A stretch of DNA of 64,000 nucleotides, from NCBI RefSeq assembly GCF_000454065.1, contig NZ_ATNE01000001.1:2501-66500 (forward strand). The letters are read 5' to 3'. This document shows positions 30,882 to 39,706 of this stretch, piece by piece; position 1 is the stretch's first letter; the number at the start of each line of letters is the position of its first letter. Position numbers and translations under genes: made by a program. The notes beneath the pieces are model-generated. The model had not been told where the DNA came from, did no database searches, and saw only the letters and a list, made by a program, of their open reading frames with translations. The DNA is from Brevibacillus thermoruber 423. GTDB lineage: Bacteria > Bacillota > Bacilli > Brevibacillales > Brevibacillaceae.

Positions 30882-30912
30882 GGAGCCTCGCTTCAGGAGG
30901 CTCCTTTTTTCT
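30882..30912 (+). terminator. Terminator between murF and the CstB-like gene, probably bidirectional
   Basis: Stem GGAGCCTC/GAGGCTCC followed by TTTTTT on the plus strand; the minus side reads CTTGCTGTTTTTCG. It lies between convergent genes and abuts the CstB-like stop codon. Confidence 0.9.
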
Positions 30913-32332
30913 AGTTCCCCGGATTGGGCCGGACGAGCGGCCTTCCCTCTTTTTTCCACTGCAGATAACCGCCGCTCAGGTTGATGACGTGCGAAAAGCC
31001 GTGGGCCTTGAGGATGCTGGCGGCGATCGCCGAGCGGGCGCCGGAGCGGCACTGCACGAGAATCGGCTTCTCCGCGGGAATCTCGGCGAGGCGGCGCGGC
31101 AGGGTTCCCAGCATGATGTGCAGGGCCCCGGGAATGTGACCGTCGTCCCATTCGTCCTGATTGCGCACGTCCAGCACCAGTACCTCCCTCTTCATCACCT
31201 CATCGGCGATCGCAGCAGGGGCCGCCTCTGGATACCGGTCCAGCTCGGCCCGCTCCCGCACCTGGCGAACGTCGGTCCAGCCGGCCACGTTGTCGATGCC
31301 GATGGAGCGCAGGGCGCTCAGGATGCCGGACAGATCCTCCGGAGCAGCGATCAGGTAGAGCGGACGCGTTTCGTCCACCAGCCAGCCCGCCCAGGTGGTA
31401 AATGACTTGTTGTACGGGATGTTGAGCGTTCCCCGGATGTGTCCACCGGCAAACGATTGGGACGGCCTTGTGTCCAGCACGCGGGCTCCGCCGGCGAGCA
31501 AAACGGGCAGTTCCTCCGCCGCTACCGCGCGCGGTTCGGGCAGTTGGTCCAACAGGGCGGGCCCTTCCCTGTTTACCCGTTTCATGACGGCAAAGTAGGG
31601 AGGCGGCTCCGGCTGGCCGTCCAACAGCGCCCGGACAAACGCCTCCTCGTCGTCGCATTGAAGCGCCCAGTTGTACAGCTTTTCATAGCCGACCGTGGAC
31701 GACGGCACGGCGCCCAGCGCTTTTCCGCATGCACTCCCGGCGCCGTGGGAGGGCCACACCTGCAGATAGTCGGGCAGCGCCTTGAAGCGCTGCAGGGAGC
31801 GATACATCGCCCGCGCTCCCTGTTCCGCCGTTCCGCTCAGTCCCACCGCCTTTTCCAACAGGTCGGGCCGGCCCACATCCCCGACAAAGACAAAATCTCC
31901 CGTAAACATGCCCATCGGTTTGTCTGCCTTCCCCCCCCTGTCCGTCAGCAGGAACGAGATGCTCTCCGGGGTGTGTCCGGGCGTGTGCATGACGGTAAAC
32001 AGCAGATGGCCCACCGAAAAACGGTCGCCGTCCGCAAGCAGTTGATGGTCGACCTGATCAACGTAGTGGTACTTCCCGTACTCGTCTCCCTCGCCGGAAA
32101 GGTACAGCTTGACGCCGTGGCGGACACCCCATTCCCTCGCACCGGACACGTAGTCGGCGTGAATGTGCGTTTCCGCCGCGGCCACCACCCGCAGTCCTTC
32201 CGCTCGGGCTGCCCGAAGGCATGGCGTGACGTCGCGCCCCGGATCGATCACGATCGCTTCCCCCGTTTTTTGGCAGCCCACCAGGTATGAGGCGTGGGCC
32301 AGCCTCTCGTCGTACAAGTAGCGAAGCAGCAT
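30911..32332 (-). CDS. Persulfide dioxygenase-rhodanese fusion (CstB-like)
   Basis: 473 aa from ATG at 32332 (AAGGAG 8 bases upstream). Residues 1-240 are an ETHE1-like metallo-beta-lactamase domain with THIHADYVSG, HTPGHTPES and TGDFVFVGDVGRPDL. Two rhodanese domains follow: the first (about 265-355) lacks a catalytic Cys (LYLIAAPED at the loop), the second (about 370-465) has the active loop VQCRSGARS. This is the layout of staphylococcal CstB, which oxidises thiol persulfides to thiosulfate. It lies about 100 bases downstream of the sqr remnant, so both belong to a sulfide-detoxification unit. Confidence 0.92.
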   Translation of the reverse strand: MLLRYLYDERLAHASYLVGCQKTGEAIVIDPGRDVTPCLRAARAEGLRVVAAAETHIHADYVSGAREWGVRHGVKLYLSGEGDEYGKYHYVDQVDHQLLADGDRFSVGHLLFTVMHTPGHTPESISFLLTDRGGKADKPMGMFTGDFVFVGDVGRPDLLEKAVGLSGTAEQGARAMYRSLQRFKALPDYLQVWPSHGAGSACGKALGAVPSSTVGYEKLYNWALQCDDEEAFVRALLDGQPEPPPYFAVMKRVNREGPALLDQLPEPRAVAAEELPVLLAGGARVLDTRPSQSFAGGHIRGTLNIPYNKSFTTWAGWLVDETRPLYLIAAPEDLSGILSALRSIGIDNVAGWTDVRQVRERAELDRYPEAAPAAIADEVMKREVLVLDVRNQDEWDDGHIPGALHIMLGTLPRRLAEIPAEKPILVQCRSGARSAIAASILKAHGFSHVINLSGGYLQWKKEGRPLVRPNPGN

Positions 32333-32431
32333 GCAAACCACTCCTTCCCGCAGCAGGGCGAATTCTTTCCTTCACCCTTGTCTCGCTTCTCTTTGCCGGC
32401 ATCAAATCCGGCTCGTGTCCACGTCCGCGAG

Positions 32432-33399
32432 TCACATCCTCCCCTTCAGCATGCCGTTCCAGTACATGACGGGCAGCAGGTCTTTTTTCAACACGTACAT
32501 GCTCCATCTCTCCTTGGCCTGGTCAAACGGAAACGTTTCCCTCGGGGTCAGGGTGTAGTCGTACTCGGCGAGCACCAGCTTGTTGTAGCCGGTGACCAAG
32601 GGGCAGGACGTGTACCCGTCGTACCGGGCGGCAAGCGGTGCACCCCGCATCAGGGCGAGCAGATTTTGCACCGCGACCGGCGCCTGCTTGCGGATCGCCG
32701 CCCCGGTCTTGGAAGTGGGGAGGTTGCTGCAGTCGCCCAGGGCAAACACGTTGGGATACCGCTTGTGCTGCAGGGTGTGCTTGTCGACATCCGCCCATCC
32801 GTCTGCGTCGGCCAGCGGACTTTCCCTGAGAAACGCCGGCGGCCCCATCGGCGGGGTGACGTGCAGCATGTCGTAGCGCATCACTTCCCGTTCGCCCGTA
32901 TCCAGATGCTCGAAGACCGCTTCCCTGGTCAGCGGCCGGATTTCGAGCAGGTTTCGCCGGTAGGCGGTTGTGATTTGTTTGCGGGCGATTACGGTTTCCA
33001 GGGTGTCCGCGTACTTTTTCACCTGAAAAATGGCGGCATTGGCGGAAGCAAAGACGATCTCCGCCTGGTCCCGCCCCCCGGATCGGCGAAAGCAGTCGTC
33101 GGCGAGATACATGATCTTCTGCGGAGCGCCGCCGCATTTGACGGGGGTGTTGGGATGGGTAAAAATGGCGCCGCTCCCCGGGGAATGAGGGTGCGCATCT
33201 CCCGTTCGGTGGCTTCTTTTTTTGCCACCCCTCCGCCCACGAGCGTCCACAGCGGCTGGTAATAGTGCTTGTCGGCCGGGTCGAGCACGGCCAGGCTGCC
33301 GCGCAGGGACTTCTCGGCCCGAAGCAGCCTCGCCGCGACGGTAATGCCCGCCGAACCGGCTCCGACGATGACGACGCGATAACGTCCTGTGCCGGACAT
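32432..33399 (-). pseudogene. Sulfide:quinone oxidoreductase (type II-like), broken by an internal deletion with frameshift
   Basis: The N-terminal part (from 33399; RBS AGGAGG) reads YRVVIVGAGSAGITVAARLL...HYYQPLWTLVGGG...RTLIPRGA, about 76 residues, then the frame is lost near 33170-33180. The C-terminal part continues in another frame as SGAIFTHPNTPVKCGGAPQK and runs 247 residues to 32432, including the second redox Cys motif GYTSCPLVTGY. Relatives have roughly 75-80 further residues between these parts, so part of the FAD-binding domain is missing and the remaining halves are out of frame. Intact enzymes oxidise sulfide to a persulfide at the membrane, feeding CstB. It is a pseudogene unless the deletion is an assembly error. 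Confidence 0.85.
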
Positions 33400-33457
33400 G
33401 GTCATCCTCCTCCCGCGTGACAGGGAACGTCACCTGCTTCTGCCCCTCACTCCCACT

Positions 33458-33472
33458 GTTATCGCGGATAAC
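33458..33472. promoter_or_regulatory. Perfect inverted repeat upstream of the sqr remnant, possible operator
   Basis: GTTATCGCGGATAAC has 6-base perfect arms around a 3-base centre, about 60 bases upstream of the sqr start. A regulator site, for example for a sulfide sensor, is possible, but no known consensus was matched. Confidence 0.35.
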
Positions 33473-33576
33473 CCCCTTTTTATTCCATTTTTTGTGAAAG
33501 GCAGGGCAAAATCGGCCGAGCTGTGGCTGTGGCAGCATCCGGCCGGCAGCGTTTGCGAAGGCTTCCCTGCCAAAAA

Positions 33577-33602
33577 GAGCCCCCGCTAAAGCGGAGGCTC
33601 CT
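33577..33602 (-). terminator. Second tandem terminator downstream of ddl
   Basis: Stem GAGCCTCCGC/GCGGGGGCTC with TTTA loop followed on the minus strand by TTTTTGGC. Confidence 0.9.
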
Positions 33603-33609
33603 TGCCCAG

Positions 33610-33641
33610 AAATGAAAACGGGAGTGCCCCGGGGCACTCCC
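33610..33641 (-). terminator. First terminator downstream of ddl
   Basis: Perfect 22-base palindrome with arms GGGAGTGCCCC/GGGGCACTCCC, 13 bases after the ddl stop, followed on the minus strand by GTTTTCATTT. The central bases must form the loop. Confidence 0.82.
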
Positions 33642-33654
33642 TCCAGACGAACCC

Positions 33655-34773
33655 TTATTCCAATTCTTCCGCGTCCACCACGTTCCGCTGTTTATCCGCG
33701 TGGCGCTCCAGGGCAAGCTGGACCAGCCGGTCAATCAGCTCGCTGTAGCTGATGCCCGCTTCCTGGAACAGCAGCGGGTACATGCTGTACGGCGTAAAGC
33801 CGGGCATCGTGTTCACTTCGTTGATGTACAGACGGTCGTTTTCCTCGTCCCAGAAAAAGTCCGCCCGCGACAGGCCCGACGCGTCCAGGGCGCGGTACGC
33901 GATTTTGGCCATTTCGGCCATCTGCTCCGCCACGTGGGCCGGAATCCGGGCCGGGATCTGCAGTTCCGTGCCGGCGCCTTTGTACTTGGCCTCGTAATCG
34001 TAAAACTCCTTGGCGGCCACGATCTCGCCCACGACCGACGTGATCGGTTCCTCGTTGCCGAGCAGGCCGATTTCCAGCTCGCGCGCCTTGACGAACTGCT
34101 CCACGATCAGCCGGCGGTCAAATCTGGCGGCCAGCGTCATCGCGTCGATCAACTGCTGCCGGTCTTTTGCCTTGCTGACCCCGACACTGGACCCCATGTT
34201 GGCCGGCTTGACGAAGCACGGGTAGCCCAACTCCCGCTCGATGCGCGCGATGATTCCCTCCTGGTCGCGTTCCCACTGCGAACGGAGCACGCCCACGTAG
34301 TTCACCTGCGGCAGTCCCGCCTGGGCGAACACGTTTTTCATCATCCATTTGTCCATGCCCACCGCCGATGCCATGACGCCGGCTCCGACGTAAGGCAGGT
34401 TGGCCAGTTCCAGCAGGCCCTGAATCGTGCCGTCCTCGCCGTTGGGGCCGTGCACGACCGGAAAAATCACGTCCACTTCCTGGGCGATGCCAAAGACCGG
34501 CGAGGTCCGGCTGGCGGCGACCAGTTCCGTTCTCGTCTCTCCGCCGGCGGGTGCCGTCCCGTCTGTCAGGCGGAGCTCGTTGATGCCCTCCGGCAGACGG
34601 CCCCTGAGGCTCTCCCCTTTCACCCAGCTACCATCCAGCTTCACGTAGATGGGCGTAATGTCGTATTTATCGAAATCGACCGCCTTCATGATCGACAGGG
34701 CGGTGCGCAGCGAAACCTCATGTTCCGAGGACTTTCCTCCGTAAATGATCCCCAGCCGTATTTTGTTCCCCAT
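33655..34773 (-). CDS. ddl: D-alanine--D-alanine ligase
   Basis: 372 aa from ATG at 34773 (GAAAGGAG upstream; the frame to 34896 adds 41 unsupported residues). ATP-grasp motifs are GIIYGGKSSEHEVSL, PVVHGPNGEDGTIQGLLE, CFVKPANMGSSVGVSKA, and NEVNTMPGFTPYSMYP. It makes the D-Ala-D-Ala dipeptide used by MurF. The motif MGSSVG and the omega-loop region fit a D-Ala rather than D-Lac enzyme, though this is not certain by eye. Confidence 0.96.
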   Translation of the reverse strand: MGNKIRLGIIYGGKSSEHEVSLRTALSIMKAVDFDKYDITPIYVKLDGSWVKGESLRGRLPEGINELRLTDGTAPAGGETRTELVAASRTSPVFGIAQEVDVIFPVVHGPNGEDGTIQGLLELANLPYVGAGVMASAVGMDKWMMKNVFAQAGLPQVNYVGVLRSQWERDQEGIIARIERELGYPCFVKPANMGSSVGVSKAKDRQQLIDAMTLAARFDRRLIVEQFVKARELEIGLLGNEEPITSVVGEIVAAKEFYDYEAKYKGAGTELQIPARIPAHVAEQMAEMAKIAYRALDASGLSRADFFWDEENDRLYINEVNTMPGFTPYSMYPLLFQEAGISYSELIDRLVQLALERHADKQRNVVDAEELE

Positions 34774-35004
34774 GAACTCCAAGCTCCTTTCGCCTTGCCT
34801 GCGCAAAAGCGCGATCCCGCGTCTCCTGCTCTCCCATGGTATGCAAACGCCCGCCTTTCGTGTGCCGCCGGGCGCAATACCCCATTCAGCATACACAATC
34901 CCTTTCGCAAATACAAGGGGACAGGAGAATCACAAGCAGCCGCCGACCCACATATCCTATGAAAAACGTCACAGAAGATTTTTTTCGACGCAGGGGGAAT
35001 GTCC

Positions 35005-35496
35005 ATGAGAGACTATCTGCTCTTCTGTACGTACTGTTCGTCCTACACGCTCCTGCACCGCTACGACAAGGAGACCGGGACGTTTCTGGGCGAGTACTCC
35101 CTGTTGCACAACGCCTACACGCACAACAGCGTCGTGCTCCACAAGTTTCTGCTCGCCCACCTCGGACACGCACTGCGCGCCATCCCCTCCCAAACGGACG
35201 AGTACCGCGACATCATCTGCACAGCTTCTCACTTTTTGGAAAACGACATCGACAAGTACGTGGAAGAAAGTCTGGCGCTGGTCAAGTACCAGGAACGGGA
35301 CCGGCAGAGCGAACGGGAGATCGGTCAGGTGCGCCTCTACATCCTCGAACACCTGCTGTCGCACGAACTGGACGCATTGGGCCAGGTCAGGGCGGCCAGT
35401 TCGGCTGAAGGGCAGGTGCTGCTCGGCAAAGAGTTAGGCATTAAACGAGCCCTGGAACTGGTACGCCGCGTCCTGTCCGACAAACAGTTTGCCTGA
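35005..35496 (+). CDS. Conserved-looking protein of unknown function, 163 aa
   Basis: Start ATG at 35005 is favoured because AGGGGG lies 7 bases upstream; ATG at 34999 is too close to it. The N-terminus is Tyr/Cys-rich (YLLFCTYCSSYTLLHRYD) and the rest is helical and charged, with no signal peptide, membrane helix or known motif. Codon use matches the neighbours, and a terminator follows. It lies divergent from ddl. I do not recognise it. Confidence 0.7.
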   Translation: MRDYLLFCTYCSSYTLLHRYDKETGTFLGEYSLLHNAYTHNSVVLHKFLLAHLGHALRAIPSQTDEYRDIICTASHFLENDIDKYVEESLALVKYQERDRQSEREIGQVRLYILEHLLSHELDALGQVRAASSAEGQVLLGKELGIKRALELVRRVLSDKQFA

Positions 35497-35509
35497 ACGC
35501 AGCGTTTTC

Positions 35510-35535
35510 GACCCGCCGGGCAGCGGGCCGTTTTT
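35510..35535 (+). terminator. Rho-independent terminator of the 163-aa gene
   Basis: CCCGC/GCGGG stem with a 6-base loop followed by CCGTTTTTTT. Confidence 0.8.
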
Positions 35536-35542
35536 TTGTCGA

Positions 35543-35575
35543 TACAAAAAAAGAAGCGGACGCATATGTCCGCTC
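35543..35575 (-). terminator. Rho-independent terminator of the esterase-like gene
   Basis: AGCGGAC/GTCCGCT stem, 6-base loop, followed on the minus strand by TCTTTTTTTG. Confidence 0.9.
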
Positions 35576-35581
35576 AGCGTG

Positions 35582-37081
35582 TCAGTACGGGTCGATCTCT
35601 TCCCCCGTCCGGATGTCCTTCACCCGCAGGGGATCGCGCGGTGCAGAAATCGTCCCGCTGTCGGGCGGCTGCCTGCCCTCTTCCACCCAGCGGACAAGCA
35701 GGTCAAAACATTGATGGACGTACGGTAACAGCGGCTGCAGTTCCTTGTCCGGGTCCGATGCGCTCCAGACCAGGCCGTCGACATGATTGCCCTTTTCCAC
35801 CAGGTAGAGCCGGTGCAGGTTTTCCCGTCCCGCCGCTTTGATCAACCGCCGGTAGGCGTTCCCATGTACCTCGGGGAAGATCAGGGCGTCCCAGGTGCCG
35901 AACACGGAGATCAGCGGCACGTCAATCCTGCCCGTATTCTCGATTGCCTCCACCGCTTCTTTCACCTTTTTCGGCCGCTTGGTGAAATCGTAGGTGCGGA
36001 AGATGCCGTCCAGCGAACGGTCGCGGGTGCCGTCGGCGTTGAACCGCAGGTAGTCCGGCCACTGCAAGCGCTTCGGCGCGTGCGGGTCAAACTCGTCCCG
36101 GTAGATGTTGAGGGAAAGGAACCAGTAGATCTGGTCGTAATAGGCCCACAGCTTCTCCGAGCCTTTGGGCACACCGGCCCGGTACAGGGCCGCGCGGGCG
36201 CGCTCCCGCTCGTTGCCCTGGCCGTAGATGGCCGCTTCCGCGTGGTTGACGACGTCGGTCAGCGTGGTAATCAGGTTGGGCCTGTCGGCGCGCCACAGCA
36301 CCCCTTCCCAATCGACGCCGCCGTCGTACAGCCGCGGCTCTTTGGTCTGATTCGGATCATCGTGTTCCAAGGCGTACCGGACCACGTACCCGCCGTTGGA
36401 AATGCCGATGGCGTACGTGGGGATCGGATGCTGTTTCGAGACCAGCCGGGCGGCGGGGGCACTGTCGGAGGGATCGATCAGCCGGTCTCGATGATGCGCC
36501 GCCAGGTACGCTTGCGCCGCCTTTGTCATCTGCCGGAAGCGGACATGCCACTCGGCCACCGAGTCTTCCTCCGACGCCAGGGCGTTTTTTGCTTTGGCCA
36601 GCGGGTCGGCGGGATCGCTTTCTCCCTGCGTCCCTTTGTCAATGGCCGCAAAGGCGTAGCCTTTTTCCAGCACGTAATCGCTGAACAACAGATCGGTGGC
36701 CGTCTCGTTGCGAGTGGCCGGGATGCCGGACACGACCAGCTTGCCGTTCCACTCATCCGGCACGCGAATGACGAATTGCGCGTCGTCAAACGCGCCGTTT
36801 ACCTGTGTGCCCGTCACTTCGGCCGGATCGTACATCGTTTCCCAACCGCCCCACGCGGCCGGGACCAGCCCCAGATTGCCGAATTGGACAGCCGCCGCGT
36901 ACTGCTGCGGGTTGCGCGTGGTCAGCCAGTTTCCCGCCTGGCCGTCAAAGCGGGTGACCGTCACGCCATGCGCGCCCGGTACGACAGGTTCCGAGGCCGC
37001 TCCGGCGGATGACAGGCCGGCCGGGACCAGCGGAACCATCAGCGCCGCCGCAAGCACAAGACGCGACCATGACATGCTCAT
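35582..37081 (-). CDS. Secreted alpha/beta-hydrolase, esterase-like (3-hydroxybutyrate oligomer hydrolase or tannase type)
   Basis: 499 aa with a signal peptide (about residues 1-28, ending SSAGA). The nucleophile elbow is [11 protein letters not shown], and a likely acid and base are in [12 protein letters not shown] and [11 protein letters not shown]. The long inserted segments around the core resemble extracellular oligomer hydrolases such as those for 3-hydroxybutyrate or feruloyl/tannin esters; the substrate is not determined. The RBS is GGAGGG. A near-consensus cre site upstream suggests carbon catabolite control. It is monocistronic. Confidence 0.78.
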   Translation of the reverse strand: MSMSWSRLVLAAALMVPLVPAGLSSAGAASEPVVPGAHGVTVTRFDGQAGNWLTTRNPQQYAAAVQFGNLGLVPAAWGGWETMYDPAEVTGTQVNGAFDDAQFVIRVPDEWNGKLVVSGIPATRNETATDLLFSDYVLEKGYAFAAIDKGTQGESDPADPLAKAKNALASEEDSVAEWHVRFRQMTKAAQAYLAAHHRDRLIDPSDSAPAARLVSKQHPIPTYAIGISNGGYVVRYALEHDDPNQTKEPRLYDGGVDWEGVLWRADRPNLITTLTDVVNHAEAAIYGQGNERERARAALYRAGVPKGSEKLWAYYDQIYWFLSLNIYRDEFDPHAPKRLQWPDYLRFNADGTRDRSLDGIFRTYDFTKRPKKVKEAVEAIENTGRIDVPLISVFGTWDALIFPEVHGNAYRRLIKAAGRENLHRLYLVEKGNHVDGLVWSASDPDKELQPLLPYVHQCFDLLVRWVEEGRQPPDSGTISAPRDPLRVKDIRTGEEIDPY

Positions 37082-37118
37082 CTCTCAATCCCTCCTCTTC
37101 TTCCTTCCCTTTCTTTCT

Positions 37119-37132
37119 GGGAAGCGCTTTCA
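37119..37132 (+). promoter_or_regulatory. Probable cre (CcpA) site upstream of the secreted hydrolase
   Basis: GGGAAGCGCTTTCA matches the cre consensus TGNNARCGNWWWCA at every position but the first, about 40 bases upstream of the start codon. Confidence 0.6.
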
Positions 37133-37242
37133 TTTTACCAGTGCCGATTCGTTCCAGCAACTGCCATTACTGTATGCGGATGACCCGTTCCGCAGCAGCC
37201 AGAGAAGCATGTTTCCCCTGCTGCCCGACGGAAGAACGGCGC

Positions 37243-37288
37243 AAAAAGGCGGCATGCCGCGCTGCTGCGACATGCCGCTCGTTTTTTG
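37243..37288. terminator. Terminator downstream of rlmI, T-runs on both sides
   Basis: GCGGCATG/CATGCCGC stem (8 bp, larger loop) with TTTTTT on the plus side and CTTTTTGC on the minus side. It ends the rlmI transcript; no plus-strand gene upstream needs it. Confidence 0.78.
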
Positions 37289-37312
37289 TCCGCCGCGCCT
37301 GGCAGCGGATGT

Positions 37313-38608
37313 TTACCGCCGATCCCTTACTTCAAAAATGGCAAACTTGAGGTAATGGGACTCGTCCGCCCCGCTGATCTGCGGGTGGTCCTTGCCTGCC
37401 CCCCGCCACTCGATCAGCCGCAGGATCTTGCGGGCATCCATCGCCGCGTCCTGGATCGTCTCCAGGAAAAGCTCGGGAGACATGTGGTAGGAGCAGGAGG
37501 CCGTCACCAGATACCCGCCGGACCGCACCAGCTTCATCCCGTTCAGGTTGATGTCCTTGTAGCCGCGGCAGGCGCTCTTCACCGCCGCGCGCGATTTGGC
37601 AAACGCCGGCGGATCGAGGATGACCACGTCCCACAGGCGGCCGGCGTCGACGCACTCGCGCAGGTAGTCAAACGCGTTGGCGACGACGAATTCGACGCGG
37701 TGCAAAAAGCCGTTCAGCGTGATGTTTCGCTTGGCCGTCTCGATGGCGTGCTCGGAGATGTCAAGCGCCGTCACCTTTTTCGCGCCGTGCTTGCAGGCGT
37801 TCAGCGTAAACGACCCGGTATGGGTGAAGCACTCCAGCACCTCTGCGCCGTCCCAGAACGGATTTTTGATCACCTTGCCTCGCTGGTCTACGGGGACGAT
37901 CTTCTGCTCGCCGTCGACGTCCACCGCTTTCAGGGTGATGCCGTGCTTTTCTCCCCAGCCTTTCATCAGCGGAGCGATGGCCGCCCGGTTTTCCCGCTGG
38001 TCGTAGAAGAAGCCGGTTTTTTGCCCTTCGACGATATCCACGATGTATTTCAGGCCGTTTTCCTCAATCGTCACTTCCCGCGGACATTCGCCGTACAGCG
38101 CTTCCTTGCCCTGCTCCAGCCCCTCCAGCTCGCGCACGGGGACGTCGTTGCGCAGGTAGATGCCCTGCGGCTGAAACACTTCCACCAGCGCGTCCCGAAT
38201 CCAGTCGCGCCGCACGTCCATCCCGAGCGAGAGAATTTGCGCCACCAGCACGTCTTCGTACCGGTCCACGATCAGTCCGGGCAGGAAGTCCGCCTCTCCG
38301 TACACGACGCGGCAGGCCCGCGGATTGTCGACGAACCGGGTGCGAAACGCGGCGGCTTCGCGGATGCGGCGGAGGAAAAAGGCGTAGTCGATCGCTTCGT
38401 CCGGGTTGTAGGTCAGGACCCGCACGATGATTTGCGAAGCGGGATTGATGTAGCCTTTGGCGAGGAAGTGTCCCTGGTGGTTGGTCACCTCGACGATGTC
38501 GCCCGGCTCGAACTCTCCCTGAATCTCTTTTACTTCCGACTGAAAAATCCACGGATGGCCCGCTTCCAGCCGCTTTTTTCGGTGCTTGTGCAGAATCACT
38601 CGTGCCAA
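37313..38608 (-). CDS. rlmI: Class I SAM-dependent 23S rRNA cytosine methyltransferase, RlmI family
   Basis: 431 aa from TTG at 38608 (AGGAGG 11 bases upstream); the frame to 39487 runs through the phosphate transporter gene and is not coding. The N-terminal PUA-like domain starts LARVILHKHRKKRLEAGHPW. The methyltransferase has GFFYDQRENRA, the SAM motif VLECFTHTGSFTLNA, LDISEHA, and ILDPPAFAKS. It modifies C1962-type positions of 23S rRNA. An insert of about 30 residues lies between the QREN motif and the SAM motif, making it longer than usual (about 396 aa). Confidence 0.92.
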   Translation of the reverse strand: MARVILHKHRKKRLEAGHPWIFQSEVKEIQGEFEPGDIVEVTNHQGHFLAKGYINPASQIIVRVLTYNPDEAIDYAFFLRRIREAAAFRTRFVDNPRACRVVYGEADFLPGLIVDRYEDVLVAQILSLGMDVRRDWIRDALVEVFQPQGIYLRNDVPVRELEGLEQGKEALYGECPREVTIEENGLKYIVDIVEGQKTGFFYDQRENRAAIAPLMKGWGEKHGITLKAVDVDGEQKIVPVDQRGKVIKNPFWDGAEVLECFTHTGSFTLNACKHGAKKVTALDISEHAIETAKRNITLNGFLHRVEFVVANAFDYLRECVDAGRLWDVVILDPPAFAKSRAAVKSACRGYKDINLNGMKLVRSGGYLVTASCSYHMSPELFLETIQDAAMDARKILRLIEWRGAGKDHPQISGADESHYLKFAIFEVRDRR

Positions 38609-38761
38609 TGTTGTCGGTTCCTCCTTGTCATGCTCGTCTTGGTACAGGCATAGCGTATAGTAATTCGAACCCTCCCGGCTGCCGGCGGGGTTTACCCGCT
38701 CGGGCGGCGCTCGCGAAGGCCGCGCGGGGGCGTTCTCATTGTTGGTAAGGAGGATCGCTCC

Positions 38762-39700
38762 GTGTTTGCCATCCTCGCTCCCTTTACGTGTGGACTCAGT
38801 TTTTTTCTGTTGGGTATGTATGCCATGCGCACCGGTTTTCAAAACCTCGCCGGAAAGAAAATGGCGGACTGGCTGGGACGCTTCACGCGCACGCCGGTCC
38901 ACAGCTTTTGGGTGGGACTTTTGACCACCTTTGTGCTGCAGAGCTCCAGCGCCGTCACCGTGCTCACCATCGGGCTCACACATGCGGGCATGATCAGCTT
39001 TTCCCGGACGGTGGGGATCATTCTCGGCACCAACGTGGGGACGACGGTCACGACCGAACTGATGGCGCTTCGGCTGGAGTCGTTCGCCGTGCCCATGCTC
39101 CTGGTCGGCGTCGCCTTGTGGCTGATGCCGCGCCGTCTGACCCGCTGCATCGGGCTGGTGGTGGCCGGGTTCGGCCTGATCTTTCTCGGGATCGACACCC
39201 TGCAGGTGATGGCCAAACCGCTGGAACAGTCGGACGCGTTTCGTTCGCTGTTTCTGGAAAGCCGCCATTCCGTCTGGATCGGCCTGATCACCGGATTGGT
39301 GTTTACCGCGCTCATCCACAGCAGTTCGGCGACGACCGCCATCACCATGGGACTGATGAGCCACCAGGTGCTCTCGATGGAGACCGCGCTGGCGATCGTG
39401 CTCGGGGCCAACATCGGCACCTGCTTTACCGCCATCATCGCCAGCATCGGAACCAATGCGGCCTCCCGCCAGGTCGCCTGGTGCCACACGCTGTTCAACC
39501 TGGCCGGCGCTCTTGCATTTCTGCCGTTTCTTCCACAGCTTGCCCTGGTCAGCAGCTTTTTAACGGACAGCCCGTCGATGCAGATCGCCCACGCCCAGAC
39601 CCTTTTCAATGTGGGGTGTTCCCTGGCCGCCCTGCCGTTTACCCGGCAGATCGCCGCCGCCGTCCAGTGGCTGGTGCCGGACCGAAAGCGGCGCCGGTAA
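38762..39700 (+). CDS. Na/Pi cotransporter family protein (YqeW-like)
   Basis: 312 aa from GTG at 38762 with AAGGAGG 8 bases upstream. It has eight to nine hydrophobic helices and the two PNaS repeats: QSSSAVTVLTIG with GTNVGTTVTTEL, and HSSSATTAITMG with GANIGTCFTAI. Both QSSS/HSSS sites are intact. Family members move phosphate with sodium. It is convergent with lrgB, 6 bases apart, and no terminator is visible between them. Confidence 0.93.
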   Translation: MFAILAPFTCGLSFFLLGMYAMRTGFQNLAGKKMADWLGRFTRTPVHSFWVGLLTTFVLQSSSAVTVLTIGLTHAGMISFSRTVGIILGTNVGTTVTTELMALRLESFAVPMLLVGVALWLMPRRLTRCIGLVVAGFGLIFLGIDTLQVMAKPLEQSDAFRSLFLESRHSVWIGLITGLVFTALIHSSSATTAITMGLMSHQVLSMETALAIVLGANIGTCFTAIIASIGTNAASRQVAWCHTLFNLAGALAFLPFLPQLALVSSFLTDSPSMQIAHAQTLFNVGCSLAALPFTRQIAAAVQWLVPDRKRRR

Positions 39701-39706
39701 CCCCGT

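Noticed and set aside
37313..39487. Extension of the rlmI frame to 724 aa
   Set aside because: The extra N-terminal part is antisense to the phosphate transporter gene; the TTG at 38608 with an AGGAGG fits the family start.
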